From the NCBI RefSeq assembly GCF_014170335.1, contig NZ_LZZS01000042.1:1-64000 (forward strand): DNA of 64,000 nucleotides. The letters are read 5' to 3'. The notes below the pieces were generated by a model. That model made no database searches. It was not told where the DNA came from and saw nothing but the letters and a program-made list of their open reading frames with translations. The DNA is from Achromobacter sp. UMC46 (GTDB lineage: Bacteria > Pseudomonadota > Gammaproteobacteria > Burkholderiales > Burkholderiaceae_B). This document shows positions 55,184 to 62,857 of this stretch, in pieces; within the stretch, counting starts at the first letter, position 1, and every line of letters starts with the position of its first letter. The position numbers were made by a program, and so were the translations under genes.

Positions 55184-55972
55184 ATGCGTTTGAACTTCGT
55201 CCGCTCTGCCCTCGTGGCATCGGCCTTCCTGGTGGCGGCCAATGCCGCTCATGCTGAAAAAGTGGTGGTGGGCGCGACCCAGGTGCCGCATGCCGAGATC
55301 CTGGAAGTGGTGAAACCGCAGTTGGCCAAGCAAGGCGTCGAGCTCGACATCAAGGTGTTCAGCGATTATGTACAGCCCAACCTGCAACTGGCAGACAAGC
55401 AGCTGGACGCCAATTTCTTCCAGCACAAGCCCTATCTGGATTCCTTCAACCGGGACCGCAAGGCCACGCTGGTGCCGGTGGCGCTGGTGCACGTCGAACC
55501 TTTCGGCGGCTACTCCAAGAAGATCAAGAGCCTGTCCGAATTGAAGGACGGCGCCACGGTCGCCATCCCGAACGACCCGTCCAACGGCGGTCGCGCGCTG
55601 GTGCTGCTGCAAAAGCAGGGCGTGATCAAGCTGAAGGATCCGTCCAACATCCTCGCGACCGCTGCCGACGTGGTCGAAAATCCCAAGAAGCTGAAATTCC
55701 GCGAACTCGAAGCCGCGATGCTGCCGCGTTCACTAGACGACGTGGACCTGGCGCTGATCAACACCAATTACGCGCTGGAAGCCGGCCTGGTGCCGACGAA
55801 AGACGCGCTGTTCATCGAAGGCGCCGATTCGCCCTACGCGAACGTCCTGGTCACCCGCTCCGACAACAAGGACGCGCCGGGCATCAAGAAGCTGGTCGAA
55901 GCGCTGCACTCGCCCGCCGTGAAGACGTTCATCCAGGAAAAGTACAAAGGCGCCGTGGTGCCCGCGTTCTGA
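55184..55972 (+). CDS. metQ: Methionine-binding protein MetQ (NlpA family)
   Basis: Periplasmic binding protein for D/L-methionine import. The 262-aa protein has a signal peptide (SALVASAFLVAANAAHA) without a lipobox Cys, unlike most MetQ lipoproteins, then VVVGATQVPHAEILE, DANFFQHKPYLDSFN, IPNDPSNGGRALVLLQ and LALINTNYALEAGL, all NlpA hallmarks. No metN or metI is adjacent, so it must work with subunits encoded elsewhere. It ends at a strong bidirectional terminator. The leader has attenuator-like pairing. Confidence 0.92.
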   Translation: MRLNFVRSALVASAFLVAANAAHAEKVVVGATQVPHAEILEVVKPQLAKQGVELDIKVFSDYVQPNLQLADKQLDANFFQHKPYLDSFNRDRKATLVPVALVHVEPFGGYSKKIKSLSELKDGATVAIPNDPSNGGRALVLLQKQGVIKLKDPSNILATAADVVENPKKLKFRELEAAMLPRSLDDVDLALINTNYALEAGLVPTKDALFIEGADSPYANVLVTRSDNKDAPGIKKLVEALHSPAVKTFIQEKYKGAVVPAF

Positions 55973-55994
55973 ATCCGGCCGGTCTCCGGCCAAG

Positions 55995-56029
55995 CATGAA
56001 AAAACCGCCCATCGGGCGGTTTTTTCATG
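55995..56029. terminator. Bidirectional Rho-independent terminator
   Basis: A perfect 16-bp inverted repeat with a 3-nt loop: CATG-A6-CCGCCC (55995-56010) and GGGCGG-T6-CATG (56014-56029). It lies between convergent metQ and tlpA and has a T-run for both directions. Confidence 0.95.
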
Positions 56030-56046
56030 GGGCGGCGGCGGTGCGT

Positions 56047-56541
56047 CTAGCCTGCCGCCAGCGCCTTTTCCACGGTGGCGTGGAATTCGGCCACATCGTA
56101 TTCGCCCAGATAGCGCTTGATGATGTGTCCCTGCTTGTCGATCAGGAAGGCCGTGGGCGTCAGGCGGATGTCGCCGAAGGCGCGGGCAATGTCGCCCTTG
56201 GTGTCCAGCGCCACGGGGAAGGGCAGCTTGCGTTGCTCGGCGAAGTTCAGCACGAAGTTGGGCGGGTCGTAGTCCATGGCGACCGCCACGGCCTCGTAGC
56301 CCTTGCCCGCGTACTGTTTATAGGCGGCGATGGTTTCCGGCATCTGCTTCACACAGGTCACGCAGCTGGTCGCCCAGAACTTGACCAGCACGACCTTGCC
56401 GCGCAGGTCCTGCATCGAGAAGGACTTGCCTTCCAGCGTGGTGAAGGTGACGTCGGGCGCGGTCTGGGCAGGGCGCCAGACGAACCATGCGCCGATGCCG
56501 ACCGCGACCAGCACGGCCAGGGCTACGATGGCTTTTTTCAT
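56047..56541 (-). CDS. TlpA/ResA-like membrane-anchored thioredoxin
   Basis: Thiol-disulfide oxidoreductase tethered to the inner membrane with its domain in the periplasm. The 164-aa protein has an N-terminal anchor (IVALAVLVAVGIGAWFVW), the active site FWATSCVTCVKQMP (CVTC instead of the common CPxC) and the cis-Pro region LTPTAFLID. Its ATG overlaps the dolP-like stop as ATGA. Reductant for outer-envelope or cytochrome maturation is likely; the CVTC centre is atypical. Confidence 0.9.
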   Translation of the reverse strand: MKKAIVALAVLVAVGIGAWFVWRPAQTAPDVTFTTLEGKSFSMQDLRGKVVLVKFWATSCVTCVKQMPETIAAYKQYAGKGYEAVAVAMDYDPPNFVLNFAEQRKLPFPVALDTKGDIARAFGDIRLTPTAFLIDKQGHIIKRYLGEYDVAEFHATVEKALAAG

Positions 56542-57278
56542 TTGATGGGCATGGCCTCTACGCCGTTGCTCGTGCCGGCTGCGTTGTTGCTGGGTGCCGC
56601 GCCGGCGCCGCTTTCAATGGGCGCCTTGGTTTCCGTGGATTGGTCCCGGGTGCTGCTGTTGGACAGCCGGATTGCTTCTTCCCGGCTGATGGTCTCGAAC
56701 AGTTTAACCACCTTGGCGACCCCGCCGACGTCGGCGGTGGCGTTGGCGGCGTAATCGCCCTCGGCCTGGGTGACCTTGCCCATCAGGTAGACGACGCTGT
56801 GGTCCGTCGTGAGCGCGATGGTGCCGGACGGCACGTACTTGGTGTTGATCAGCGCCGTCTTCACCTTGGAGGTCAGCCAGGTGTCGTTCGAGCGGGTGCC
56901 GAAGGAGGCGATTGGGCCGACGTTCAACTGGTTGACGACCTGTTTGACGTTCTCGATGCCCTGCGCGATGGTGGTGGCCTGGGCCTTGGCTTCTTCGGTG
57001 GGCACGTCGCCCGTCAGCAGCAGGTGGCCGCCGTAAGCCATCGCGTTGACCCGGGCGGTGTCGCCCAATTTCTGCGAGATCTGGCTTTGCGCCTTGAAGG
57101 CCATGTTCTGGTCTTCAAGCTGGATACCGGATGTGCGGCGGTCCGTGACCACGACTGCCGTGGTGGCGGCGGCGCCGCCTACGATCAGGGGCGCGCAGGC
57201 CGTCAGCGAAAGCGCCGCGGTGGACATCGCGGCCGCGAGCATCAGGGGGCGGACGGCGGTTCTGACGTCAGAAATCAT
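56538..57278 (-). CDS. dolP: BON-domain outer-membrane lipoprotein (DolP/YraP-like)
   Basis: Lipoprotein with two BON domains, like DolP, which supports outer-membrane integrity. The 246-aa protein has a signal with lipobox (AALSLTAC), then BON 1 (FKAQSQISQKLGDTARVNAMAYGGHLLLTGDVPTEE-type) and BON 2 (TSKVKTALINTKYVPSGTIALTTDHSVVYLMGKV). The C-terminal 40 residues are Ser/Thr/Ala-rich and extra. Overlaps diaA upstream and tlpA downstream by 4 nt each. Confidence 0.88.
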   Translation of the reverse strand: MISDVRTAVRPLMLAAAMSTAALSLTACAPLIVGGAAATTAVVVTDRRTSGIQLEDQNMAFKAQSQISQKLGDTARVNAMAYGGHLLLTGDVPTEEAKAQATTIAQGIENVKQVVNQLNVGPIASFGTRSNDTWLTSKVKTALINTKYVPSGTIALTTDHSVVYLMGKVTQAEGDYAANATADVGGVAKVVKLFETISREEAIRLSNSSTRDQSTETKAPIESGAGAAPSNNAAGTSNGVEAMPIK

Positions 57279-57868
57279 TCGGTGTCTCCAAGCAGAAGAG
57301 CGTCGATGCCATCGCACAGCGCGTGCAGCAGCAGAATATGGACTTCCTGGACCCGCATCGTGCGGTCGCTGGGAACACATAGATGGACGTCCATCGGCGT
57401 AATGAGTTCCCCCATGACGCCGCCGCCCTTGCCGGTCAGGGCAAGAACGTGCATTTCGCGCGCGCTGGCGGCTTCCATGGCGCGGACCACGTTGGGGGAA
57501 TTGCCGCTGGTGGAGATCGCCACCAGGACGTCGCCGGCCTGGCCGAAGGCGTTGACCTGGCGCTCGTAGATTTCATCGAAGCCGTAGTCGTTGCCGACGG
57601 CCGTGAGGATGGCGGTATCCGTATTGAGCGCGATGCCCGCCAGCGGCAGGCGTTCGCGTTCGAAGCGGCCCACCAGTTCGGCGATGAAATGCTGCGCGTC
57701 AGCGGCGGATCCGCCGTTGCCGCAAGCCAGAATCTTGCCGTTGTTCGCCAGGGCGCCGAATAGCACGTCCACCGCCACTGCCAGCGGTTCGGCCAGGACG
57801 TTCATACTTTGTTCGCACGCAGCCATGGCGTCGCGAAAGTGCGACGTCATACGAGAGGTCATATCCAT
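57275..57868 (-). CDS. diaA: SIS-domain protein, DiaA / phosphoheptose isomerase family
   Basis: A 197-aa SIS protein. GmhA isomerises sedoheptulose 7-phosphate for LPS heptose; DiaA binds DnaA. The sequence has ILACGNGGSAADAQHFIAELVGRFERERLPLAGIAL, ISTSGNSPNVVRA and CVPSDRTMRVQEVHILLLHALC. Gene order (yraN-this-dolP, divergent from rsmI) is the E. coli diaA locus, which favours DiaA; the two are hard to separate by sequence. Start at 57868; ATG 57862 is possible. Confidence 0.85.
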   Translation of the reverse strand: MDMTSRMTSHFRDAMAACEQSMNVLAEPLAVAVDVLFGALANNGKILACGNGGSAADAQHFIAELVGRFERERLPLAGIALNTDTAILTAVGNDYGFDEIYERQVNAFGQAGDVLVAISTSGNSPNVVRAMEAASAREMHVLALTGKGGGVMGELITPMDVHLCVPSDRTMRVQEVHILLLHALCDGIDALLLGDTE

Positions 57869-57983
57869 GGCCGCGATTATCTCACGGGGCGGTCATGCTG
57901 TTCTGTCGATCCGTAACGATGCTGCGGCAGGTCGTTACGGCGGCGTCCCGCCGGGGCCGGACCGGGGCGGACGCATGCGCAAA

Positions 57984-58466
57984 TCAAGCCAGCAGGAACG
58001 CGCCGCGCAGCCATTGCGGCTGGCCGTCATCGAAGACCACGGCGTCGAAGCGGGCCGCGGGCGGCGTGCCGTGCCAGTGCCGCCGGGCCAGTTCCGGCAG
58101 CCATTGCGCCGCGGCGCGGGCCAGCCGGGCCTGCTTGTCGCGGCCGATGCTGGCCGCGGCGCCGCCGTATCGGGTGCGGCCGCGCGCCCGGACTTCCACG
58201 AAAACCAGCGTGTCGCCATCGCGCATGGCCAGGTCGATCTCGCCCGCCCGCGTCCACAGGTTGCGCGCCAGCAGCACGAGGCCCTGGGCCAGCAGCAGGC
58301 GCAGCGCGGCGTCTTCGTGGAAATCGCCGCGGCGTTGCATGGGCGAACGGCGCACGGGCGTGTCGTCCGGTGACGCGCTCGGCCGGGCGCGGCGGCGGCG
58401 CTTGTCCGCGCGGCGCCGGGCCACCAGCGCCAGTTCACAGGCCAGGCGCAGGGTGTCGTCCGTCAT
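57984..58466 (-). CDS. yraN: YraN family protein (UPF0102, endonuclease-like)
   Basis: Small conserved protein with a restriction-endonuclease-like fold; a role in recombination or DNA repair is suspected in the family but not proven. The 160-aa protein shows [42 protein letters not shown], holding the E-x-D...E-V-K-like core (VEVR here). About 45 N-terminal residues, rich in Arg ([14 protein letters not shown]), come before the usual YraN start and are unusual. First gene of the yraN-diaA-dolP-tlpA unit. Confidence 0.85.
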   Translation of the reverse strand: MTDDTLRLACELALVARRRADKRRRRARPSASPDDTPVRRSPMQRRGDFHEDAALRLLLAQGLVLLARNLWTRAGEIDLAMRDGDTLVFVEVRARGRTRYGGAAASIGRDKQARLARAAAQWLPELARRHWHGTPPAARFDAVVFDDGQPQWLRGAFLLA

Positions 58467-58531
58467 GGGGGCTCCGAAAGGGCGGGCATTGGCGGCTACA
58501 CTGACATGGTTTTCCGTGTCAGTAGGCTGCA

Positions 58532-59467
58532 ATGAATCAAAATGTCTCACCCCCGCCTGCCGGCGATGCCTGGAGCCGCGTTTCCGAACGCGTGGCCGGG
58601 CAGCATTGGCCCGCGTCGACCTTGTACGTCGTGGCCACGCCGATCGGCAACCTGGGCGACTTGGGGCTACGGGCCTGGCATGCGCTGCAACGCGCCGATG
58701 TGATCGCCGCCGAAGACACGCGGGCCAGCCGCACGTTGCTGGACGCCTGGGGCGTCAGCACGCCGCTCATGGCAGCCCACCGCCACAACGAGGCCGCCGC
58801 CGCCCAAGCCATCTGTGAACGCCTGGCGCAAGGCCAGCGCGTGGCGCTGGTGTCGGACGCGGGCGCGCCCGCCGTCAGCGACCCGGGCGCCCGTGTGGTG
58901 CGCGCGGTGCGCGAAGCGGGGTTCACCGTCGTGCCCGTGCCCGGTCCCAGCGCCGTCATCACGGCCTTGATGGGCAGCGGCGTCACGACCGACGAAAACC
59001 CGGCCTACGCGTTCGCCGGCTTCCCGCCGCCCAAGGCCGTGGCCCGCCAGCGCTGGCTGCGGTCGTGGTGCGCGTTGCCCGCGCCGGTCGTCATGTTCGA
59101 ATCGCCGCATCGGTTGGCCGCCACCCTGGCCGACCTGCTCGAAGTCTGCGGCCCCGACCGCCAACTGACCGTGGCGCGCGAACTCACCAAGCGCTTTGAA
59201 GAGATCGCCACCTTCACGCTGGGCGAGTCCGCAGCCTGGCTGGCGGCCGACTCGCACCGCGAACAGGGCGAATTCGTGCTGATCGCTCACGCGCAAGCTG
59301 GACAAGACGTCGACGAGGACGCCGACCCGCGCACGGACGTGCTGCTGGACGCGTTGTTGGAATCGATGTCGGTGCGCGACGCCGCCCGCGTGGCCGCCAA
59401 GGTCACGGGCGTGGCGCGCGACGTGTTGTACAACCGGGCGCTGGCCCGCAAGAAGTCGTCGGAGTAA
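58532..59467 (+). CDS. rsmI: 16S rRNA 2'-O-methyltransferase RsmI
   Basis: Methylates the ribose of C1402 in 16S rRNA with SAM. The 311-aa tetrapyrrole-methylase-fold protein shows [65 protein letters not shown] and MFESPHRL. Divergent from yraN (65 bp), which is the same arrangement as in E. coli. Confidence 0.95.
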   Translation: MNQNVSPPPAGDAWSRVSERVAGQHWPASTLYVVATPIGNLGDLGLRAWHALQRADVIAAEDTRASRTLLDAWGVSTPLMAAHRHNEAAAAQAICERLAQGQRVALVSDAGAPAVSDPGARVVRAVREAGFTVVPVPGPSAVITALMGSGVTTDENPAYAFAGFPPPKAVARQRWLRSWCALPAPVVMFESPHRLAATLADLLEVCGPDRQLTVARELTKRFEEIATFTLGESAAWLAADSHREQGEFVLIAHAQAGQDVDEDADPRTDVLLDALLESMSVRDAARVAAKVTGVARDVLYNRALARKKSSE

Positions 59468-59470
59468 GGC

Positions 59471-60055
59471 ATGGTGTATTCAACGGTCGTGTCGAACAAG
59501 CCCGCCGACCCCCTCGAACCGATCACCTATCGCGACATGGCCACGCCGCTGGGCCAGATGCGGCTCGTCGCCAGCCCCAAGGGCCTGCGCGGCGCCTGGT
59601 TCACCGACCAGGAACTGCTGCCGTCGGCCGATGGCTGGACGCAGACCGAAACCGACCCCATCCTGGAGCAGGCGCGGCGCGAACTGGAAGAATGGTTCGC
59701 GGGCCAGCGCCAGGGGTTCGACGTGCCGCTCGACCCCGTCGGCACGACGTTCCAGCATAAGGTCTGGCACGCGCTCTGCGCGCTGGATTTCGGCAAGCTC
59801 GCCAGCTATGGCGATCTGGCGCGCACCGTGGGACGCCCGAAAGGGGCGCAGGCGGTTGGCGGCGCGGTGGGCCGCAATCCGATCATCATCATCATCCCTT
59901 GCCACCGTGTGATCGGCGCCGATACGTCGCTGACGGGATTCGGCGGGGGCTTGCCGCGCAAGCAGGCGCTGCTGGCGCACGAAGGCAACCGGTACGTCAG
60001 CCGCAACCCGCGCGCGCGCCGCGTCTGCGACGGTCAGGCCGAATTGCCCTGGTAA
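59471..60055 (+). CDS. ogt: Methylated-DNA--protein-cysteine methyltransferase
   Basis: Repairs O6-methylguanine by moving the methyl to its own Cys. The 194-aa protein has the active site IIIPCHRVIGADTSLTGFGGGLPRKQALLAHEG and the DNA-reading SYGDLARTVGRPKGAQAVGGAVGRNP. It begins 3 bp after the rsmI stop, with GGAG inside the rsmI end, so it is co-transcribed. N-terminal half is a weak, non-metal-binding Ogt-type domain. Confidence 0.94.
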   Translation: MVYSTVVSNKPADPLEPITYRDMATPLGQMRLVASPKGLRGAWFTDQELLPSADGWTQTETDPILEQARRELEEWFAGQRQGFDVPLDPVGTTFQHKVWHALCALDFGKLASYGDLARTVGRPKGAQAVGGAVGRNPIIIIIPCHRVIGADTSLTGFGGGLPRKQALLAHEGNRYVSRNPRARRVCDGQAELPW

Positions 60056-60073
60056 GCCGTTGGCCCCCTGCGC

Positions 60074-61033
60074 TTATTGCGTGGCGATGCTCGGCAGGAT
60101 GCCGATGCGGTCCGATACCCGCTGCACGGCGTTCAAGGCGCTTTGCCGGTCGGGGTAGGGCCCGATCCTGACCCGGTACAGGTTGTTGGATTGCTCTACC
60201 TGAGCAGGCGGCGCGCCTGCCGCACCCAACTGCGAATTGATGCGGGCGACCAGCGATTGCGCGTTGGCCGGCTGGCTGAAGGCGCCCACTTGCAGATACA
60301 CGCTGCCTGCGCCGGCCACCGGGGCCTGGCGTACCGGGGCCGAGCCGGGCGCGGGGCCCGGCAGCGGTTCAGCGGTCAGCGCGACGGGCAGGGCGGCCAC
60401 CGGCGCCAGAACGGGCATCGAGCCCGTGGCCGATGCGGGTTCCGGCGCCGCGGCCGGCGCGCCTTGCGAGGCCAGGCGGCGGATCTCGGCTTGCGGAATG
60501 CTCTCTACGACCACCTGCCCGCTGCCCGGCCCGATGATGCCCAGCTTGTACGCCGCGACGTACGACAGGTCCATGATCCGGTCGCTATGGAACGGCCCGC
60601 GGTCGTTCACGCGCACGACGATCGTCTTGCCGTTGACCAGGCTCGTGACGCGCGCATAGCTCGGGATCGGCAGCGTCGTGTGGGCGGCCGTCATGGCGTA
60701 CATGTCGTAGGACTCGCCGATGGACGTGGAGTTGCCGTGGAATTTCTTGCCATACCAGGACGCCGTGCCGCGCTGCTTGTACGGCTGGCCGCTGGTGTCT
60801 GGCACATAGCGCTGGCCGAACACCACGTAGGGCCGGTTGGCGCCGCTGGCGTAGGGTTCGATGCGTGGCACCGCGTCGGGCACCTGGTCCAGGTTGGACG
60901 GCGGGTTGGCGTCCGGGCCGTCGTCCTTGTAATAGCCGCCGCCCTTTTTACGTCCACCGCTGGAAGAGCATCCCGCCACGGCAATGGCCAGGAACAGCAT
61001 CAGGATCAGGTGGAGCGGGCGGGACAGGGTCAT
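60074..61033 (-). CDS. rlpA: Septal lytic transglycosylase-like lipoprotein RlpA
   Basis: Outer-membrane lipoprotein of the septal ring; RlpA homologues cut glycan strands lacking stem peptides. The 319-aa protein has a lipobox (LAIAVAGC), the DPBB domain at about 90-180 (RGTASWYGKKFHGNSTSIGE ... VVRVNDRGPFHSDRIMDLS, with the catalytic Asp-His region), a Pro/Ala linker and a C-terminal SPOR domain (VYLQVGAFSQPANAQSLVARI) that binds denuded septal glycan. Its ATG overlaps the rapZ stop as ATGA. Confidence 0.92.
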   Translation of the reverse strand: MTLSRPLHLILMLFLAIAVAGCSSSGGRKKGGGYYKDDGPDANPPSNLDQVPDAVPRIEPYASGANRPYVVFGQRYVPDTSGQPYKQRGTASWYGKKFHGNSTSIGESYDMYAMTAAHTTLPIPSYARVTSLVNGKTIVVRVNDRGPFHSDRIMDLSYVAAYKLGIIGPGSGQVVVESIPQAEIRRLASQGAPAAAPEPASATGSMPVLAPVAALPVALTAEPLPGPAPGSAPVRQAPVAGAGSVYLQVGAFSQPANAQSLVARINSQLGAAGAPPAQVEQSNNLYRVRIGPYPDRQSALNAVQRVSDRIGILPSIATQ

Positions 61034-61908
61034 GCGGATTCGGCGGGCAATTGGTTGCGGTGGCGCACCAGCAGGGGATCGTGGTCGGCGAAGCGCAGCG
61101 CCAATTGTTCGACGACATAGACCGAGCGGTGCTGGCCGCCCGTGCAGCCGATCGCCACGGTCAGGTAGTTGCGGGTGTCTTGCGTGTACTGCGGCAGCCA
61201 GCGGTTCAGGAAGCCGGCGATGTCGTCGATCATCTGCCCGACCTGCTCGTACCCGGCCAGCCATGCGGCCACGGGTTCGTCGCGGCCGGTCAGCGGACGC
61301 AGGTTGCGGTCGTAATGCGGGTTGGGCAGGCAGCGCACATCGAACACCAGGTCGGCGTCGCCAGGCACGCCGCGCTTGTAGGCGAAGGATTCGAACGTCA
61401 GCACCAGCGGCGCGCGGTCCGCCTGGATCAGGTCGCGGACCCAGGCGCGCAGCTGGCCGGGCGTCAGGTCAGACGTGTCGATCACATGCTCTTGCTCGCG
61501 CAGCGGCGCCAGCAGTTCGCGCTCCAGCGCGATGCAGTCGGTGAGCGACGGCGGGGTGCCGCCGCGCTGCAGGCGGTCGGTCAGCGGATGGCGGCGGCGG
61601 GATTCGGAGTAGCGTTGCACCAGCGTCGAGGTGTTGGCGTCCAGGAAGACCACGCGCAGGCTGGTGCCCATGGCGCGCAGCGCCGTGACCACGTCGGGCA
61701 GTTCCGCCAGTTCGCCCGGGGACCGCACGTCGATGGCCACCGCGACGCGCTCCAGGCCGTCATCCCGCGCGTTGGCGATGAATTCGGTCAGGAACCGGAC
61801 GGGCAGGTTGTCGACGCAGGTGTAGCTGGCATCCTCGAGCATGCGCAGGGCGACCGATTTGCCTGAGCCAGAGATACCGGTGACAAGGACGACTTTCAAC
61901 ATGGACAT
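61030..61908 (-). CDS. rapZ: RNase adapter protein RapZ
   Basis: GTP/ATP-binding protein; in enterobacteria it directs RNase E to the GlmZ sRNA. The 292-aa protein has Walker A LVTGISGSGKSVAL, a Walker-B-like LRVVFLDAN, VVFDVRCLPNPHYD and the C-terminal IGCTGGQHRSV motif with Cys. Start at the first Met of MSMLKV. Usually next to ptsN or hprK; here it leads rlpA by a 4-nt overlap, so both are co-translated. Confidence 0.94.
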   Translation of the reverse strand: MSMLKVVLVTGISGSGKSVALRMLEDASYTCVDNLPVRFLTEFIANARDDGLERVAVAIDVRSPGELAELPDVVTALRAMGTSLRVVFLDANTSTLVQRYSESRRRHPLTDRLQRGGTPPSLTDCIALERELLAPLREQEHVIDTSDLTPGQLRAWVRDLIQADRAPLVLTFESFAYKRGVPGDADLVFDVRCLPNPHYDRNLRPLTGRDEPVAAWLAGYEQVGQMIDDIAGFLNRWLPQYTQDTRNYLTVAIGCTGGQHRSVYVVEQLALRFADHDPLLVRHRNQLPAESA

Positions 61909-62086
61909 GATTGTGGCACGCTTTTCCAGGACGATGCCGGCGGGATGGCATCTGATATGGCCGTAAACTGGGAATCTGCGCCTGTACCGTTTCGGTGGCC
62001 CTGGCGTAAGCTTGGGCCCGGATACTTGATCGATTCACTTACGCGCCCCGCCGTCATGCGTTTCGGGGGATTGGAATTCGACCTAG

Positions 62087-62845
62087 ATGTTAGCCCTCAT
62101 TTCGTTTTGTAGTGTTTCACTGCCGCGGTTTGGGGCGATTTTCCGCGTGATGGCGGCAGCCGTTGTTGCCTTTATGGCAACGTCCGCGCTGGCGCAGCCG
62201 GCGGCCCAGGACACCTTGCGCCCCGACACCATGGCGGCCCGGGTCGCGGCCTGTACGGCCTGTCATGGGGCGCAGGGCAAGGCCGGCTCTGACGGCTACT
62301 ACCCGCGCCTGGCGGGCAAGCCGCAGGAATACCTCTATCACCAACTGCTGAATTTCCGCGATGACCGTCGCCAGTACCGCCCCATGGCGCATCTGCTGGC
62401 CGGCTTGCCCGACGACTACCTGCGCGAGATGGCCGCGTATTTCTCCGGGCAGCATGTGCCGTATCTGCCGCCAGCGCGTGCGCCGGTATCGGGCGCCACG
62501 ATGGAAGCCGGGCGCGCGCTGGCCTTGCATGGCGACGCCGCCCGCGGCCTGCCCGCCTGTGCCGCCTGCCACGGCACCGCCCTTGGCGGCCTGATGCCGG
62601 CCATTCCCGGCCTGCTGGGTCTGCCCCGCGACTACATCGGATCGCAGATCGGCAGCTGGAAGAACGGGCTGCGTCACGCCGCTGCGCCGGACTGCATGGC
62701 GGACATCGCCGACAAGCTCACCCCCGCCGACATCGGCGCCCTGGCGGCGTGGTTGTCGTCGCAGCCGGTCGTCGAGCCCTATGCGCCCGAGGCCGCCGGA
62801 TCGCTGCGCCTGCCCGCCGAGTGCGGCAGCCAGGCGCAACGCTGA
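62087..62845 (+). CDS. Diheme cytochrome c4-type protein, secreted
   Basis: Periplasmic electron carrier with two c-type hemes. The 252-aa protein has a signal peptide (VMAAAVVAFMATSALAQ), two CXXCH sites (CTACHGAQG and CAACHGTALGG) and the repeated YLYHQLLNFRDDRRQYRPM / YIGSQIGSWKNGLRH pattern typical of c4 halves with the axial Met. An ATG further in (62150) would also keep the signal peptide. It is followed 12 bp later by a triheme cytochrome, so the two may form one electron chain. Confidence 0.9.
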   Translation: MLALISFCSVSLPRFGAIFRVMAAAVVAFMATSALAQPAAQDTLRPDTMAARVAACTACHGAQGKAGSDGYYPRLAGKPQEYLYHQLLNFRDDRRQYRPMAHLLAGLPDDYLREMAAYFSGQHVPYLPPARAPVSGATMEAGRALALHGDAARGLPACAACHGTALGGLMPAIPGLLGLPRDYIGSQIGSWKNGLRHAAAPDCMADIADKLTPADIGALAAWLSSQPVVEPYAPEAAGSLRLPAECGSQAQR

Positions 62846-62857
62846 CAGGGGGCCCCG

